A stretch of DNA of 64,000 nt, taken from NCBI GenBank assembly GCA_963713815.1, contig CAVQNH010000002.1:1-64000 (forward strand). Reading direction: 5' to 3'. Numbering within the stretch: the first letter of the stretch is position 1; each line of letters starts with the position of its first letter. Positions 53,128-61,969 of the stretch are shown here, one piece after another. Origin of the DNA: RYN-230 sp963713815. Lineage in GTDB: Bacteria; Actinomycetota; Actinomycetes; Streptosporangiales; Streptosporangiaceae. The translations under genes and the position numbers were made by a program. The notes beneath the pieces are model-generated. The model ran no database searches. It had not been told where the DNA came from and worked only from the letters and a program-made list of their open reading frames with translations.

Positions 53128-55857
53128 ATGAGCCTGGCCGCACAGGCAGCAACCACGGTGGTGGCCCTGATCGCCGCCGTGGCCGCGGTCAGCCTGTGGC
53201 GCGGTGCCAACCGGCACACGGGCTCTGTCCAGCGTGCGTACCGGATCTTCGCGCTCACTCCGCTGCTGTGGGGGGCGGGGGCCATCGCCCAGCAGGCGCT
53301 GGCCGGCGGCTCGGCCGGGGCTACGTTCCCGTTCACCTTCGCCGACCTGCCCGGGCTGCTGGCGCTGGCCGCCCTGGTCACCGGGCTGGTCAGCCTCGGG
53401 TCGCGGCGCGAGGCGGCGCGTCACCCGCTGGCCCAGCGCCACCGGACCCGGGTCGGCACCGCGGTGGCGCGCGGCGCGGACGGCTACGTCGTGGCGTCCG
53501 CCCTGTTCATCATCGGCTGGATCACGGTGCTCAGCGCGGGATACGTGCGCTCGGGTGACGACGCGGGCACGTTCGCCGCCGAGCTGATCCATCCGCTGGC
53601 CGACCTGCTCGTGCTGGGCGCCGTGCTCCCCCTGGCGGTGGCGGCCGGCCGTCGCGGCGTCGCGCCGGCGGTGGCCCTGGTCGCGGTGTCCGCGAGCGAC
53701 ATGCTGGCCGTCGGGGCCGAGACCACCAACGGGCATCCCGGCGTGGCCGCCCAGTTGCTGCTGGTCGCCGCGTTCTGCGTGCTGGGCTGCGCCCCCTGGC
53801 TGGGCGACTCGTGGCGCGTGGGCCCGGGGGATGCGGCCCAGTTCACCCGGGCCCGGGCGCACGCCACCACCACGCTGGCCGCGGTCAGCGCGGCGGCCGC
53901 CGCGCTGGTGCTGATCGGCTGGGTCCTGGCGGGCAGCCCGTCGGGCAAGCCGGTGCTGGCCCTGGTCACCGGGACCGCGCTGCTCGCGCTGACCGCGCGG
54001 GTCGTGATCCTCGTGCACCGGGACAGCATCCGGTCCAGGCTCTGGCATGAGTCGGGCCAGCAATTCCGCGAGCTGGCCGACCGGATCAGCGACGTCGTGC
54101 TGGTGTGCGACTACGGCGGGGCCATCAGCTACGCCAGTCCCACCGTCCGCGACTACGGGTACACCCCGGCCGGCCTGGAAGGCCAGGTCCTGGCCGACCT
54201 GGTGCACCCGGAGGACCGGCTGGGCGGGCTCCGCGCGGTCCGGGAGGCGGCGTCGGTGGCCGGAGCCCAGGCTCAGCCGGTCCGCTATTCCTGCCGGGTC
54301 CGGGCGGCCGACGGGACCTGGCGGTACGTCGAGGCGACCATCTCGCGGCACCGCAGCCAGGGGGCCCCGGACCGGCTGCTGGTCACCTCGCGGGACGTCA
54401 GCGACCAGGTGGCGCTGCGCCGCCAGATCGCGCACCTGACCTACCACGACGGGCTGACCGGGCTGCCGAACCGGGCCTACCTGGAGGAGCGGGCCCGGGA
54501 GGTACTCAGCTACGGCGGCACCGCTACCCCGGGCGTGCCCGGGGTGATCCTGGTCGATCTGGACGCCTTCACCAGCGTGAACGACGCCGCGGGTCCCAGC
54601 GCGGGAGACCTCGTCCTCGCCCAGGTGGCCCGGCGGCTGCGCGAGTCCGTACCGCCCCGCGGCGCGGTGGCCCGCTGGGGCGGCGACGTGTTCGCGGTCC
54701 TGATCCAGGACGCCTCCTCCGCCGGGGAGATCGTCGAGCTGGCCCAGCGCATCCTGGTCAGCGTGGCCGCCGAGCCGTTCCGGGCCGCCGACCGCAGCGT
54801 CGACCTGTCGGCCAGCGTCGGTGTCGCGCTCGCGGACGGCAGCCCGGCCGGGTATGTCTGGCGCAACGCTGACGCCGCGGTGTCCCGGGCCAAGGAGGCC
54901 GGGGGCGGGCGGCTCGAGGTCTTCCCGGCGCTGCCCTACCCCGGCAGCCAGCGCCGCCTGAGCCTCGCGGCGCAGCTGAGCCGGGCCCTCAGCCATGGCC
55001 TGCGCGGTGAGGCCCAGCCGGCCGAGGATGAGCCCGGGGAAGACGGGCTGGAGCTGGCGTACCGGCCCATCGCCGACCTGGCCAGCTCCCGGGTCATCGG
55101 CGCGGAGGCGCTGCCCCGGTGGCGCGGGGACGAGGCCGATGTGCCGCGCCAGGAGTTCCTGGCCGCGGCCGAGACGGCCCGGGTGACCGTCGAGCTGGGC
55201 GACTGGATGCTGCGTGAGTCCTGCGCCCAGGCGGCCGCCTGGTGGCGGGACGGCTGGGAGGCCAGCCTGTGGCTGCGCTGCGTGGCCAGCCAGTTGGTGG
55301 GGCCGTTCGCCGACTCGGTCCTGGGCGCGCTCGCGGTCAGCGGGCTCGCCCCGGACGCGCTCATCCTGGAGATCCCCTCCCCGGTGCTGGGCGAGGGTGG
55401 CGACGCCATCCTGCGCGGGCTCGGTGAGCTGCGCGAGCGGGGGGTCCGGCTGGCCGTGGATGTCTCCGCGGCCGGGTACGGCTCGCTGGCCCGGCTCGGC
55501 CAGCATCCGGTCGACCTGGTCCGGATCGGCCCGGAACTGGTCGCGGGCCTGGGCGTGGACGCCGCGGCCGAGATCCTGATCAAGGCGCTGGTCCGGGTGG
55601 GCAGGGACCTGGGCATCGCGGTGGTCGCGGACGGGATCGAGCGGGCCGAGCAGCGCGACCTGCTCGCCGCCATGGGCTGCACGCTGGGCCTCGGCCCCTT
55701 CGTGGCCGCACCCGCGCCGCCGGCCAGTCTCCCTGGCCTGGCCGGTGGCCAGGGTCCAGGCGGCGGGATGGCGGCCGGGCCGGGGCTGGTCGGGGAGATG
55801 GCCGGAGGACGCGGGCGGGCCGGGAGAAATGGCCGGCGGTCCCGGGCTGGGCGGTGA
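53128..55857 (+). CDS. Membrane PAS-GGDEF-EAL protein with degenerate catalytic motifs
   Basis: 909 residues. About nine membrane helices (1-300), a PAS domain (FRELADRISDVVLVCDYGGA, EDRLGGL), a GGDEF domain whose signature is GGDVF (518-522), and an EAL-like domain. Glu660 in EAL is kept, but the usual Asn is lost (LRCVASQL), DDFGTGYSS is DVSAAGYGS, the KID motif is VRIG, and AEGVE is ADGIE. So it probably binds rather than makes or cuts c-di-GMP. Position before ilvB resembles a Streptomyces GGDEF-EAL gene. The tail is repetitive; one extra a near 55828 may hide a longer end reaching 55975. Confidence 0.88.
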   Translation: MSLAAQAATTVVALIAAVAAVSLWRGANRHTGSVQRAYRIFALTPLLWGAGAIAQQALAGGSAGATFPFTFADLPGLLALAALVTGLVSLGSRREAARHPLAQRHRTRVGTAVARGADGYVVASALFIIGWITVLSAGYVRSGDDAGTFAAELIHPLADLLVLGAVLPLAVAAGRRGVAPAVALVAVSASDMLAVGAETTNGHPGVAAQLLLVAAFCVLGCAPWLGDSWRVGPGDAAQFTRARAHATTTLAAVSAAAAALVLIGWVLAGSPSGKPVLALVTGTALLALTARVVILVHRDSIRSRLWHESGQQFRELADRISDVVLVCDYGGAISYASPTVRDYGYTPAGLEGQVLADLVHPEDRLGGLRAVREAASVAGAQAQPVRYSCRVRAADGTWRYVEATISRHRSQGAPDRLLVTSRDVSDQVALRRQIAHLTYHDGLTGLPNRAYLEERAREVLSYGGTATPGVPGVILVDLDAFTSVNDAAGPSAGDLVLAQVARRLRESVPPRGAVARWGGDVFAVLIQDASSAGEIVELAQRILVSVAAEPFRAADRSVDLSASVGVALADGSPAGYVWRNADAAVSRAKEAGGGRLEVFPALPYPGSQRRLSLAAQLSRALSHGLRGEAQPAEDEPGEDGLELAYRPIADLASSRVIGAEALPRWRGDEADVPRQEFLAAAETARVTVELGDWMLRESCAQAAAWWRDGWEASLWLRCVASQLVGPFADSVLGALAVSGLAPDALILEIPSPVLGEGGDAILRGLGELRERGVRLAVDVSAAGYGSLARLGQHPVDLVRIGPELVAGLGVDAAAEILIKALVRVGRDLGIAVVADGIERAEQRDLLAAMGCTLGLGPFVAAPAPPASLPGLAGGQGPGGGMAAGPGLVGEMAGGRGRAGRNGRRSRAGR

Positions 55858-55993
55858 GCGCCTGGCGGGTGAGCGCCTGGCCGGCGAACGCGGCGCAGGC
55901 GGCGAGCAGGGGCCGGCGGGCGGCGAGCTCCCGTTCGGCGACGTCATCACGCCCGCCCGTCATCTCGCCAGCTGAGACGAATGGGCTCTCAAG

Positions 55994-56022
55994 TTGACGG
56001 CAGCCCGGGACTGGGACAGAGT
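55994..56022 (+). promoter_or_regulatory. ilvB promoter
   Basis: -35 ttgacg at 55994-55999, 17-base spacer, -10 cagagt at 56017-56022. The predicted transcription start falls on GTG 56030, so the leader peptide message would be leaderless. Confidence 0.6.
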
Positions 56023-56029
56023 GATACCC

Positions 56030-56077
56030 GTGTCCGGTAATCCCGTGCTCGTACTCACCAGGCGCGCAAGCAGCTGA
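56030..56077 (+). CDS. ilvB leader peptide
   Basis: GTG 56030 to TGA 56075-56077 codes 15 residues, VSGNPVLVLTRRASS. The consecutive Val-Leu-Val-Leu codons (gtg ctc gta ctc) are the control codons of an attenuator: if charged Val or Leu tRNA is scarce the ribosome stalls there. It is followed by a terminator hairpin and ilvB, the first gene of branched-chain amino acid synthesis. Confidence 0.75.
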   Translation: MSGNPVLVLTRRASS

Positions 56078-56100
56078 CATAGGCCAGCTACCTGCGCGCT

Positions 56101-56134
56101 ACCCTCGTCCGCCCTAAGGCGCCGAGGGTTTTTT
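56101..56134 (+). terminator. ilvB attenuator terminator
   Basis: Outer stem accctcg (56101-56107) with cgagggt (56123-56129), inner stem cgcc-ctaa-ggcg, then six T. This is the only hairpin with a clear T-tract in the window, as expected for an attenuator. It lies 24 bases after the leader peptide stop and 41 bases before ilvB. Confidence 0.85.
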
Positions 56135-56174
56135 GTTGCCCATCAGCTACCGACCGCAGACGAGGAAGCTTGCG

Positions 56175-58250
56175 ATGACCGACCAGACGACCGCGGCCCA
56201 TCCGGGCCCCGGACTCGCAGGCACGGCGCGGAAGGGCCCCGGCCCGACTCCGCGCGACCTAGCAGCCCGAGCCGCGTCACGCGATGCGGCGGATACCCAC
56301 TCCGGGCCGGCCCAGCCGGGAGCCACGGCGGCGCCCGGTGCGCCCGCCGAGCGGCCCCGCAGCGACCAGGGCCCGCGCCATGACGCGCCGCACCGCGCCG
56401 ACCCGGCGCCGCGCAGCGAGCCCGCCCCCGCCGCGGGCACCCGGATGACGGGGGCCTCGGCCCTGGTCCGGGCGCTGGAGCAGCTGGGCGTGGACGTGGT
56501 CTTCGGCATCCCGGGCGGCGCCATCCTGCCGCTGTACGACCCGCTCTTCGACTCGCCGTCGGTCCGGCACATCCTGGTCCGTCACGAGCAGGGCGCCGGG
56601 CACGCGGCCACCGGATACGCACAGGTGACCGGGCGCCCCGGGGTGTGCATGGCCACGTCCGGGCCGGGCGCGACCAACCTGGTCACCCCGCTCTCCGATG
56701 CCTACATGGACTCGGTGCCGGTGGTCGCCATCACCGGCCAGGTGTCGTCCAGCCTGATCGGCACCGACGGCTTCCAGGAAGCCGACATCTCCGGCATCAC
56801 GCTGCCGGTCACCAAGCACAACTTCCTGGTCACCAACGCTGACGACATCGCGCGCACGGTGGCCGAGGCGTTCCACGTGGCCTCCACCGGCCGGCCCGGC
56901 CCGGTGCTGGTCGACGTGGCCAAGGACGCGCTCCAGGCGGAGACCGAGTTCCGCTGGCCGCCCGTGTTCGACCTGCCCGGCTATCACCCCGTGACGCGGC
57001 CGCATTCCCGGCAGGTCCGCGAGGCGGCCCGGCTGATCGCCGGGGCCAGCCGCCCGGTGCTCTATGTGGGCGGCGGCGTGATCAAGGCGGGCGCCAGCCC
57101 GGAACTGCTGGAGCTGGCCGAGCTGACCGGCATCCCGGTCGTCACCACGCTGATGGCCCGGGGCGGCTTCCCGGGCAGCCACCGCCAGAACCTGGGCATG
57201 CCCGGCATGCACGGCACGGTGGCGGCCGTGGGTGCGCTGCAGAAGTCGGATCTGCTCATCACCCTCGGCGCGCGGTTCGATGACCGGGTCACCGGCAAGC
57301 TGGACAGCTTCGCGCCCGGGGCCGCGGTGGTGCACGCCGACATCGACCCCGCGGAGATCTCCAAGAACCGGCGCGCCGATGTGCCCATCGTGGGGGACTG
57401 CCGTGAGGTGATCACCGAGCTGATCGCCGCGGTCACCTCCGAGTTCGAGGCGGGTCACCGCACCGACCTGGCCGCCTGGTGGTCCCAGCTGGATGCCCTG
57501 CGCAACACCTACCCGCTCGGCTATGACCAGCCCGAGGACGGGTCCCTGGCCCCGCAGTACGTGATCGAGCGGATCGGCCAGATCGCCGGCCCGGACGCGA
57601 TCTACGTGGCCGGGGTGGGCCAGCACCAGATGTGGGCCGCCCAGTTCATCAGCCACGAGCGGCCCGGCCACTGGCTGAACTCCGGCGGGGCCGGCACCAT
57701 GGGCTACGCGGTGCCCGCCGCGATGGGTGCCAAGGTGGCCGACCAGGCCGCGTGCGTGTGGGCGATCGACGGCGACGGCTGCTTCCAGATGACCAACCAG
57801 GAGCTGGCCACCTGCGCGGTGGAAGGCATCCCGGTCAAGATCGCCATCATCAACAACGGCAACCTCGGCATGGTCCGCCAGTGGCAGACGCTGTTCTACA
57901 ACGAGCGGTACTCCAACACCGACCTGGACCGGGTGGCGCGCACGTACGACGAAGCGCTCAGCCACGAACAGCCACCACCCCAGCGGGATCCGGCGGCCGG
58001 CGGCGGGACACGCGTCCCCGACTTCGTCAAACTCGCTGAGGCCTACGGGTGCGTGGGACTGCGCTGCGAGGACGCGGCGAGCGTGGACGCGGTGATCGAG
58101 CAGGCCATGAAGATCAACGACCGGCCCGTGGTGGTCGATTTCATCGTGCACCGTGACGCCATGGTCTGGCCGATGGTCGCCGCGGGCACCAGCAATGACG
58201 ACATCATCGTGGCGCGGAACATGGCGCCGGACTGGGATGTGACCGAATGA
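56175..58250 (+). CDS. ilvB: Acetolactate synthase large subunit
   Basis: 691 residues; ThDP- and FAD-dependent first step of Val/Leu/Ile synthesis. Catalytic Glu in RHEQGAGHAATGYAQ, FAD region GARFDDRVTGKL, ThDP motif GDGCFQMTNQEL...IINNG. Start ATG 56175 has gaggaag upstream and leaves a Pro/Ala-rich N-terminal extension of about 90 residues before GASALVRALEQLGVDVVFG, longer than usual for bacteria. Controlled by the attenuator just upstream. Stop overlaps an ATG as ATGA. Confidence 0.96.
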   Translation: MTDQTTAAHPGPGLAGTARKGPGPTPRDLAARAASRDAADTHSGPAQPGATAAPGAPAERPRSDQGPRHDAPHRADPAPRSEPAPAAGTRMTGASALVRALEQLGVDVVFGIPGGAILPLYDPLFDSPSVRHILVRHEQGAGHAATGYAQVTGRPGVCMATSGPGATNLVTPLSDAYMDSVPVVAITGQVSSSLIGTDGFQEADISGITLPVTKHNFLVTNADDIARTVAEAFHVASTGRPGPVLVDVAKDALQAETEFRWPPVFDLPGYHPVTRPHSRQVREAARLIAGASRPVLYVGGGVIKAGASPELLELAELTGIPVVTTLMARGGFPGSHRQNLGMPGMHGTVAAVGALQKSDLLITLGARFDDRVTGKLDSFAPGAAVVHADIDPAEISKNRRADVPIVGDCREVITELIAAVTSEFEAGHRTDLAAWWSQLDALRNTYPLGYDQPEDGSLAPQYVIERIGQIAGPDAIYVAGVGQHQMWAAQFISHERPGHWLNSGGAGTMGYAVPAAMGAKVADQAACVWAIDGDGCFQMTNQELATCAVEGIPVKIAIINNGNLGMVRQWQTLFYNERYSNTDLDRVARTYDEALSHEQPPPQRDPAAGGGTRVPDFVKLAEAYGCVGLRCEDAASVDAVIEQAMKINDRPVVVDFIVHRDAMVWPMVAAGTSNDDIIVARNMAPDWDVTE

Positions 58251-58288
58251 GCCAGGGGCTGGCCCGCCTCCGTGATCAGGAGCCGACC

Positions 58289-58840
58289 ATGAACAGGCAC
58301 ACGCTCTCCGTGCTGGTGGAGAACAAGCCGGGCGTGCTCGTCCGGATCGCGGGCTTGTTCTCCCGCCGCGGGTTCAACATCGACTCGCTCGCGGTCGGGC
58401 CCACCGAGCACCCGGAGATCTCCCGGATGACGATCGTGGTGGACTGCGCCGATCACCCGCTGGAGCAGGTGACCAAGCAGCTCAACAAGCTGATCAACGT
58501 GCTCAAGATCGTGGAACTCGAGCCCACCGCCTCGGTGCAGCGCGAGCTGCTGCTGATCAAGGTGCGGGCCGACCTGGAGAGCAGGTCGCGGGTGCTGGAG
58601 ACCGTGACGCTGTTCCGTGCCAAGGTGGTCGACGTGGCCCAGGACGCGGTCACGGTCGAGGCGACCGGCAACCGCGACAAGCTGGACGCCCTGATCAGGG
58701 TGCTCGAGCCGTTCGGTATCAAGGAACTCGTCCAGTCCGGCATGGTGGCCCTCGGCCGGGGTGGCCGGTCGATCACGGACCGGGCGCTGCGTCCCGTGGA
58801 CCGGGTGGCCGAGCGCAGCGGGGCAGGCGCCGCGCCGTGA
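58289..58840 (+). CDS. ilvN: Acetolactate synthase regulatory subunit
   Basis: 183 residues from ATG 58289 (aggag site 7 bases upstream); a coupled ATG at 58247 would add 14 residues. ACT domain HTLSVLVENKPGVLVRIAGL, FSRRGFNIDSLAVGPTE binds valine for feedback inhibition; the C-terminal domain (LLLIKVRADLESRSRVLE) activates IlvB. Confidence 0.95.
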   Translation: MNRHTLSVLVENKPGVLVRIAGLFSRRGFNIDSLAVGPTEHPEISRMTIVVDCADHPLEQVTKQLNKLINVLKIVELEPTASVQRELLLIKVRADLESRSRVLETVTLFRAKVVDVAQDAVTVEATGNRDKLDALIRVLEPFGIKELVQSGMVALGRGGRSITDRALRPVDRVAERSGAGAAP

Positions 58841-58893
58841 CGTGCGGCCCCTGGTGGCCAGAACTCGTGGTGGGCCGGGCTCCCCGGCGGCGG

Positions 58894-58951
58894 CCCGTGG
58901 TGGAGATGAGCCCGTGGTGGAGATGGGCCCGTGGTTGGGCCCGTGGCTGAG
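58894..58951 (+). repeat. Four short copies between ilvN and ilvC
   Basis: Units starting cccgtgg: two of 17 bp (cccgtggtggagatgag type) and two of 12 bp (cccgtggttggg, cccgtggctgag). Confidence 0.85.
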
Positions 58952-58981
58952 AATGAACAAGCGGTAAGCGAAAGGCAGACA

Positions 58982-59995
58982 ATGGCAGACATTTTCTATG
59001 ACGACGGTGCCGACCTCAGCATCATCCAGGGCCGGCACGTCGCCGTCCTCGGGTACGGCAGCCAGGGACACGCGCACGCGCTGTCCCTGCGTGACTCCGG
59101 GGTCGACGTCCGGGTCGGGCTCCCGGAGGGGTCCCGCAGCCGGGAGAGCGCGGTCAACGAGGGACTCCGGGTCACCACCCCGCGCGAGGCCTGCGAAGAG
59201 GCCGACCTGATCATGGTGCTGGTCCCGGACCACCTCCAGCGGGCGCTGTACGCCGAGGCCATCGAGCCGAGCCTCATCGACGGCGACGCGCTGTTCTTCG
59301 CGCACGGCCTGAACATCCGCTACCAGCTCATCCGCCCGCCCGCCGGGGTGGACGTGTGCATGGTGGCCCCCAAGGCCCCGGGCCACCTGGTCCGCCGCCA
59401 GTTCTCCGAGGGGCGCGGCGTGCCGGTGCTCGTCGCCGTGGAGCAGGACGCGACCGGGAACGCCTGGCCGCTGGCTCTGTCCTACGCCAAGGCCATCGGC
59501 GGCACCCGGGCGGGCGCGCTGGTCACCACCTTCAAGGAGGAGACCGAGACCGACCTGTTCGGCGAGCAGGCCGTCCTGTGCGGCGGCGTGTCCGAGCTCA
59601 TCAAGGCCGGGTTCGACACCCTGGTCGAGGCGGGCTACCAGCCCGAGATCGCCTACTTCGAGTGCCTGCACGAGATGAAGCTGATCGTGGACCTCATGTA
59701 TGAGGGCGGCATCTCCAAGATGTACTGGTCGGTGTCGGACACCGCCGAGTTCGGCGGCTACACCCGCGGGCCGCGGCTGGTGGACGAGCGGAGCCGTGAG
59801 GAGATGCGCCGGATCCTGGGTGAGGTGCAGGACGGCACGTTCACCCGGGAGCTGATCGAGGAGTTCGACTCTGGCCGGCCCAACTTCCTCAAGCGGCGTG
59901 AGGCCTCCCGGGCGGACCAGATCGAGCAGGTCGGCGCTCAGCTGCGGCCCCTGATGAGCTGGCTGGACACCTCGGGTGACGCGGACGGCTCCTGA
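58982..59995 (+). CDS. ilvC: Ketol-acid reductoisomerase, class I
   Basis: 337 residues; second step of Val/Ile synthesis, NADPH and Mg dependent. LGYGSQGHAHALSLRDSG then GLPEGSRSR (NADPH-binding Arg/Ser), APKAPGH, and the Mg-binding C-terminal domain DLFGEQAVLCGGVSELI, YFECLHEMKLIVDL, SDTAEFGG. Start ATG with aaaggcag upstream. Intact, normal length. Confidence 0.97.
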   Translation: MADIFYDDGADLSIIQGRHVAVLGYGSQGHAHALSLRDSGVDVRVGLPEGSRSRESAVNEGLRVTTPREACEEADLIMVLVPDHLQRALYAEAIEPSLIDGDALFFAHGLNIRYQLIRPPAGVDVCMVAPKAPGHLVRRQFSEGRGVPVLVAVEQDATGNAWPLALSYAKAIGGTRAGALVTTFKEETETDLFGEQAVLCGGVSELIKAGFDTLVEAGYQPEIAYFECLHEMKLIVDLMYEGGISKMYWSVSDTAEFGGYTRGPRLVDERSREEMRRILGEVQDGTFTRELIEEFDSGRPNFLKRREASRADQIEQVGAQLRPLMSWLDTSGDADGS

Positions 59996-60014
59996 GCCCA
60001 GGCTTGACGGTGTG

Positions 60015-60037
60015 GCGCCAGCCTGGGGCTGGCGCCG
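60015..60037 (+). terminator. 10-bp hairpin after ilvC
   Basis: Arms ggcgccagcc (60015-60024) and ggctggcgcc (60028-60037) with a 3-nt loop, 20 bases after the ilvC stop. Confidence 0.75.
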
Positions 60038-60039
60038 CA

Positions 60040-60123
60040 CCGCCCACCTGCGCAACCGCACCGCCCACCTGCGCAACCGCACCGCCCACCTGCGCAACCA
60101 CACCGCCCACCTGCGCAACCACA
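60040..60123 (+). repeat. Four 21-bp tandem units between ilvC and serA
   Basis: Copies at 60040, 60061, 60082 and 60103, each accgcccacctgcgcaacc plus gc or ac; the only change is that one base. Confidence 0.95.
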
Positions 60124-60181
60124 CCGGCCCCGTATGCACCGCACTGCTCACCGGCCGGACGGCTGTGACTCCCCTCGACTC

Positions 60182-60210
60182 GTGAACGTTTTCACAAGCT
60201 CCGCTAGACT
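60182..60210 (+). promoter_or_regulatory. Possible serA promoter with a small palindrome
   Basis: gtgaa-cgtt-ttcac palindrome at 60182-60195 followed by -10 box tagact at 60205-60210, 34 bases before the GTG. The palindrome overlaps the expected -35 and could be an operator. Confidence 0.45.
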
Positions 60211-60244
60211 GAGCTTTCGCTGTCCGTCATAAGGGGCCATCGCC

Positions 60245-61837
60245 GTGCCTGCACCTATCGTCCTCATCGCCGAGGAACTTTCGCCGGCCGCCGTCACGCA
60301 GCTGGAAACCGACTTTGATGTGCGCCACACGGACGGCTCGGACCGTCACGCGCTGCTCGCCGCGCTCGCCGGGGCCGACGCGGTCATCGTGCGCAGCGCC
60401 ACCACAATCGATGCCGAGGCGCTAGCCCACGCCCCGCAGCTCCGGGTGGTCGCCCGCGCGGGGGTCGGCCTGGACAACGTCGATGTGGAGGCGGCCACCC
60501 GGGCGGGCGTGATGGTGGTGAACGCGCCCACCTCCAACATCGTCAGCGCCGCCGAGCATGCGGTCGCCCTGCTGCTGGCCGTGGCCCGCAACGTGCCGCA
60601 GGCCGCCGCCTCGCTGCGGGCCGGCGAGTGGAAGCGATCCGCCTTCACCGGGGTCGAACTCGACGGCAAGGTGGCCGGCATCCTGGGGCTGGGCCGGATC
60701 GGCGTCCTGGTGGCCGAGCGGCTCAGCGCGTTCGGGATGCGGGTCGTCGCCTATGACCCTTATGTGCCCCCGGCCCGGGCGGCCCAGCTTGGCGTGCGGC
60801 TGGCCAGCCTGGACGAACTGCTGGGCGAGGCGGACTTCATCACGGTCCACCTGCCCAGGAACGCCGAGACCATCGGCCTCCTCGGCGACAAGGAACTGCA
60901 CCTGGTCAAGCCGGGCGTGCGCATCGTGAACGCAGCCCGGGGCGGCATCGTCGACGAGCAGGCGCTGGCGCTGGCGCTGCGCGAGGGCCGGGTCGCGGGG
61001 GCGGCCATCGACGTGTTCACCACGGAGCCTGCCACCGGCAACCCGCTGCTGGAGATCCCCGGCGTCGTGGCGACCCCGCACCTGGGCGCCAGCACGGCCG
61101 AGGCCCAGGAGAAGGCGGGTACCCAGGTCGCCCGGTCCGTCCGGCTGGCCCTGGCCGGCGAGTTCGTCCCGGACGCGGTGAACGTGCAGGGTGGCGTGGT
61201 CGATGAGGACGTCAAGCCCGGCCTCCCGCTGGCCGAGAAGCTCGGCCGCATCTTTACCGCGCTGGCCGGCGGGATGGCCGCCCGGATCGACGTGGAGGTG
61301 CGGGGCGAGATCGCCAGTCACGACGTCCGGGTACTCCAGCTGGCCGCGCTCAAGGGCGTCTTCACCGACGTGGTCGAGGACGCGGTGACCTACGTGAACG
61401 CGCCCCTGCTGGCCAGCGAGCGCGGCGTCGAGGTCAGCCTGGTCACCGAGGCGGACAGCCCGGACTGGCGGAACCTGGTGACCCTGCGCGGGATCATGCC
61501 CGACGGCCAGGTGGTCTCCGCGTCCGGCACGCTGAGCGGGCGGCGGCAGCAGGAAAAGCTGGTCGAGGTCAACGGCTTCGAGATGGAGATCGCACCCGCC
61601 GAGCACATGGTGTTCCTGACCTACACCGACCGGCCGGGCGTGGTCGGCACGGTGGGCCAGATCCTGGGCAGCGAGGGAATCAACATCGCCGGGATGCAGG
61701 TATGCCGCGACGCCCGGGGCGGCCACGCCCTGATCGTGCTGTCGGTGGACTCGGCCATACCCGCGGTCGTGCTCGACGACATCCTGTCCACGATCGGGGC
61801 GGTAGTCGGCCGCACCGTGGACCTGGTCGATCAGTAA
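60245..61837 (+). CDS. serA: D-3-phosphoglycerate dehydrogenase, long form
   Basis: 530 residues; first step of serine synthesis. GILGLGRIGVLVAERL binds NAD, NAARGGIVDEQALA carries the catalytic Arg, TPHLGASTAEAQ the His. The middle ASB domain and C-terminal ACT domain (LTYTDRPGVVGTVGQILGSE, INIAGMQVCR) make it the long type that serine can regulate. GTG start. Confidence 0.96.
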   Translation: MPAPIVLIAEELSPAAVTQLETDFDVRHTDGSDRHALLAALAGADAVIVRSATTIDAEALAHAPQLRVVARAGVGLDNVDVEAATRAGVMVVNAPTSNIVSAAEHAVALLLAVARNVPQAAASLRAGEWKRSAFTGVELDGKVAGILGLGRIGVLVAERLSAFGMRVVAYDPYVPPARAAQLGVRLASLDELLGEADFITVHLPRNAETIGLLGDKELHLVKPGVRIVNAARGGIVDEQALALALREGRVAGAAIDVFTTEPATGNPLLEIPGVVATPHLGASTAEAQEKAGTQVARSVRLALAGEFVPDAVNVQGGVVDEDVKPGLPLAEKLGRIFTALAGGMAARIDVEVRGEIASHDVRVLQLAALKGVFTDVVEDAVTYVNAPLLASERGVEVSLVTEADSPDWRNLVTLRGIMPDGQVVSASGTLSGRRQQEKLVEVNGFEMEIAPAEHMVFLTYTDRPGVVGTVGQILGSEGINIAGMQVCRDARGGHALIVLSVDSAIPAVVLDDILSTIGAVVGRTVDLVDQ

Positions 61838-61908
61838 CCGGGCCGGCCGGTCAGTCTCAGAATGAGAGACGGATCTGTCCCGCGCGCGACAACCAGCCCT
61901 TCAGGTAC

Positions 61909-61969
61909 TAGGATGTCCAAGTAAATGCGGCGCTTCGTATCCATCATTACCGGCCGTAGCGGGGCCTGA
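61909..61969 (+). promoter_or_regulatory. Candidate promoter and leader peptide upstream of leuB
   Basis: -10 box taggat at 61909-61914, then ATG 61925 opening 14 codons (MRRFVSIITGRSGA, stop 61967-61969) with adjacent Ile-Ile codons. A long imperfect GC hairpin follows at about 61979-62010, without T-tract. It resembles an amino acid-sensing leader, but support is weaker than for ilvB. Confidence 0.4.

Noticed and set aside
60040..60123. Repeat protein gene made of the 21-bp units
   Set aside because: The open frame there codes only repeats of TAHLRNR type, with no ribosome site or domain; it is a spacer repeat between ilvC and serA.
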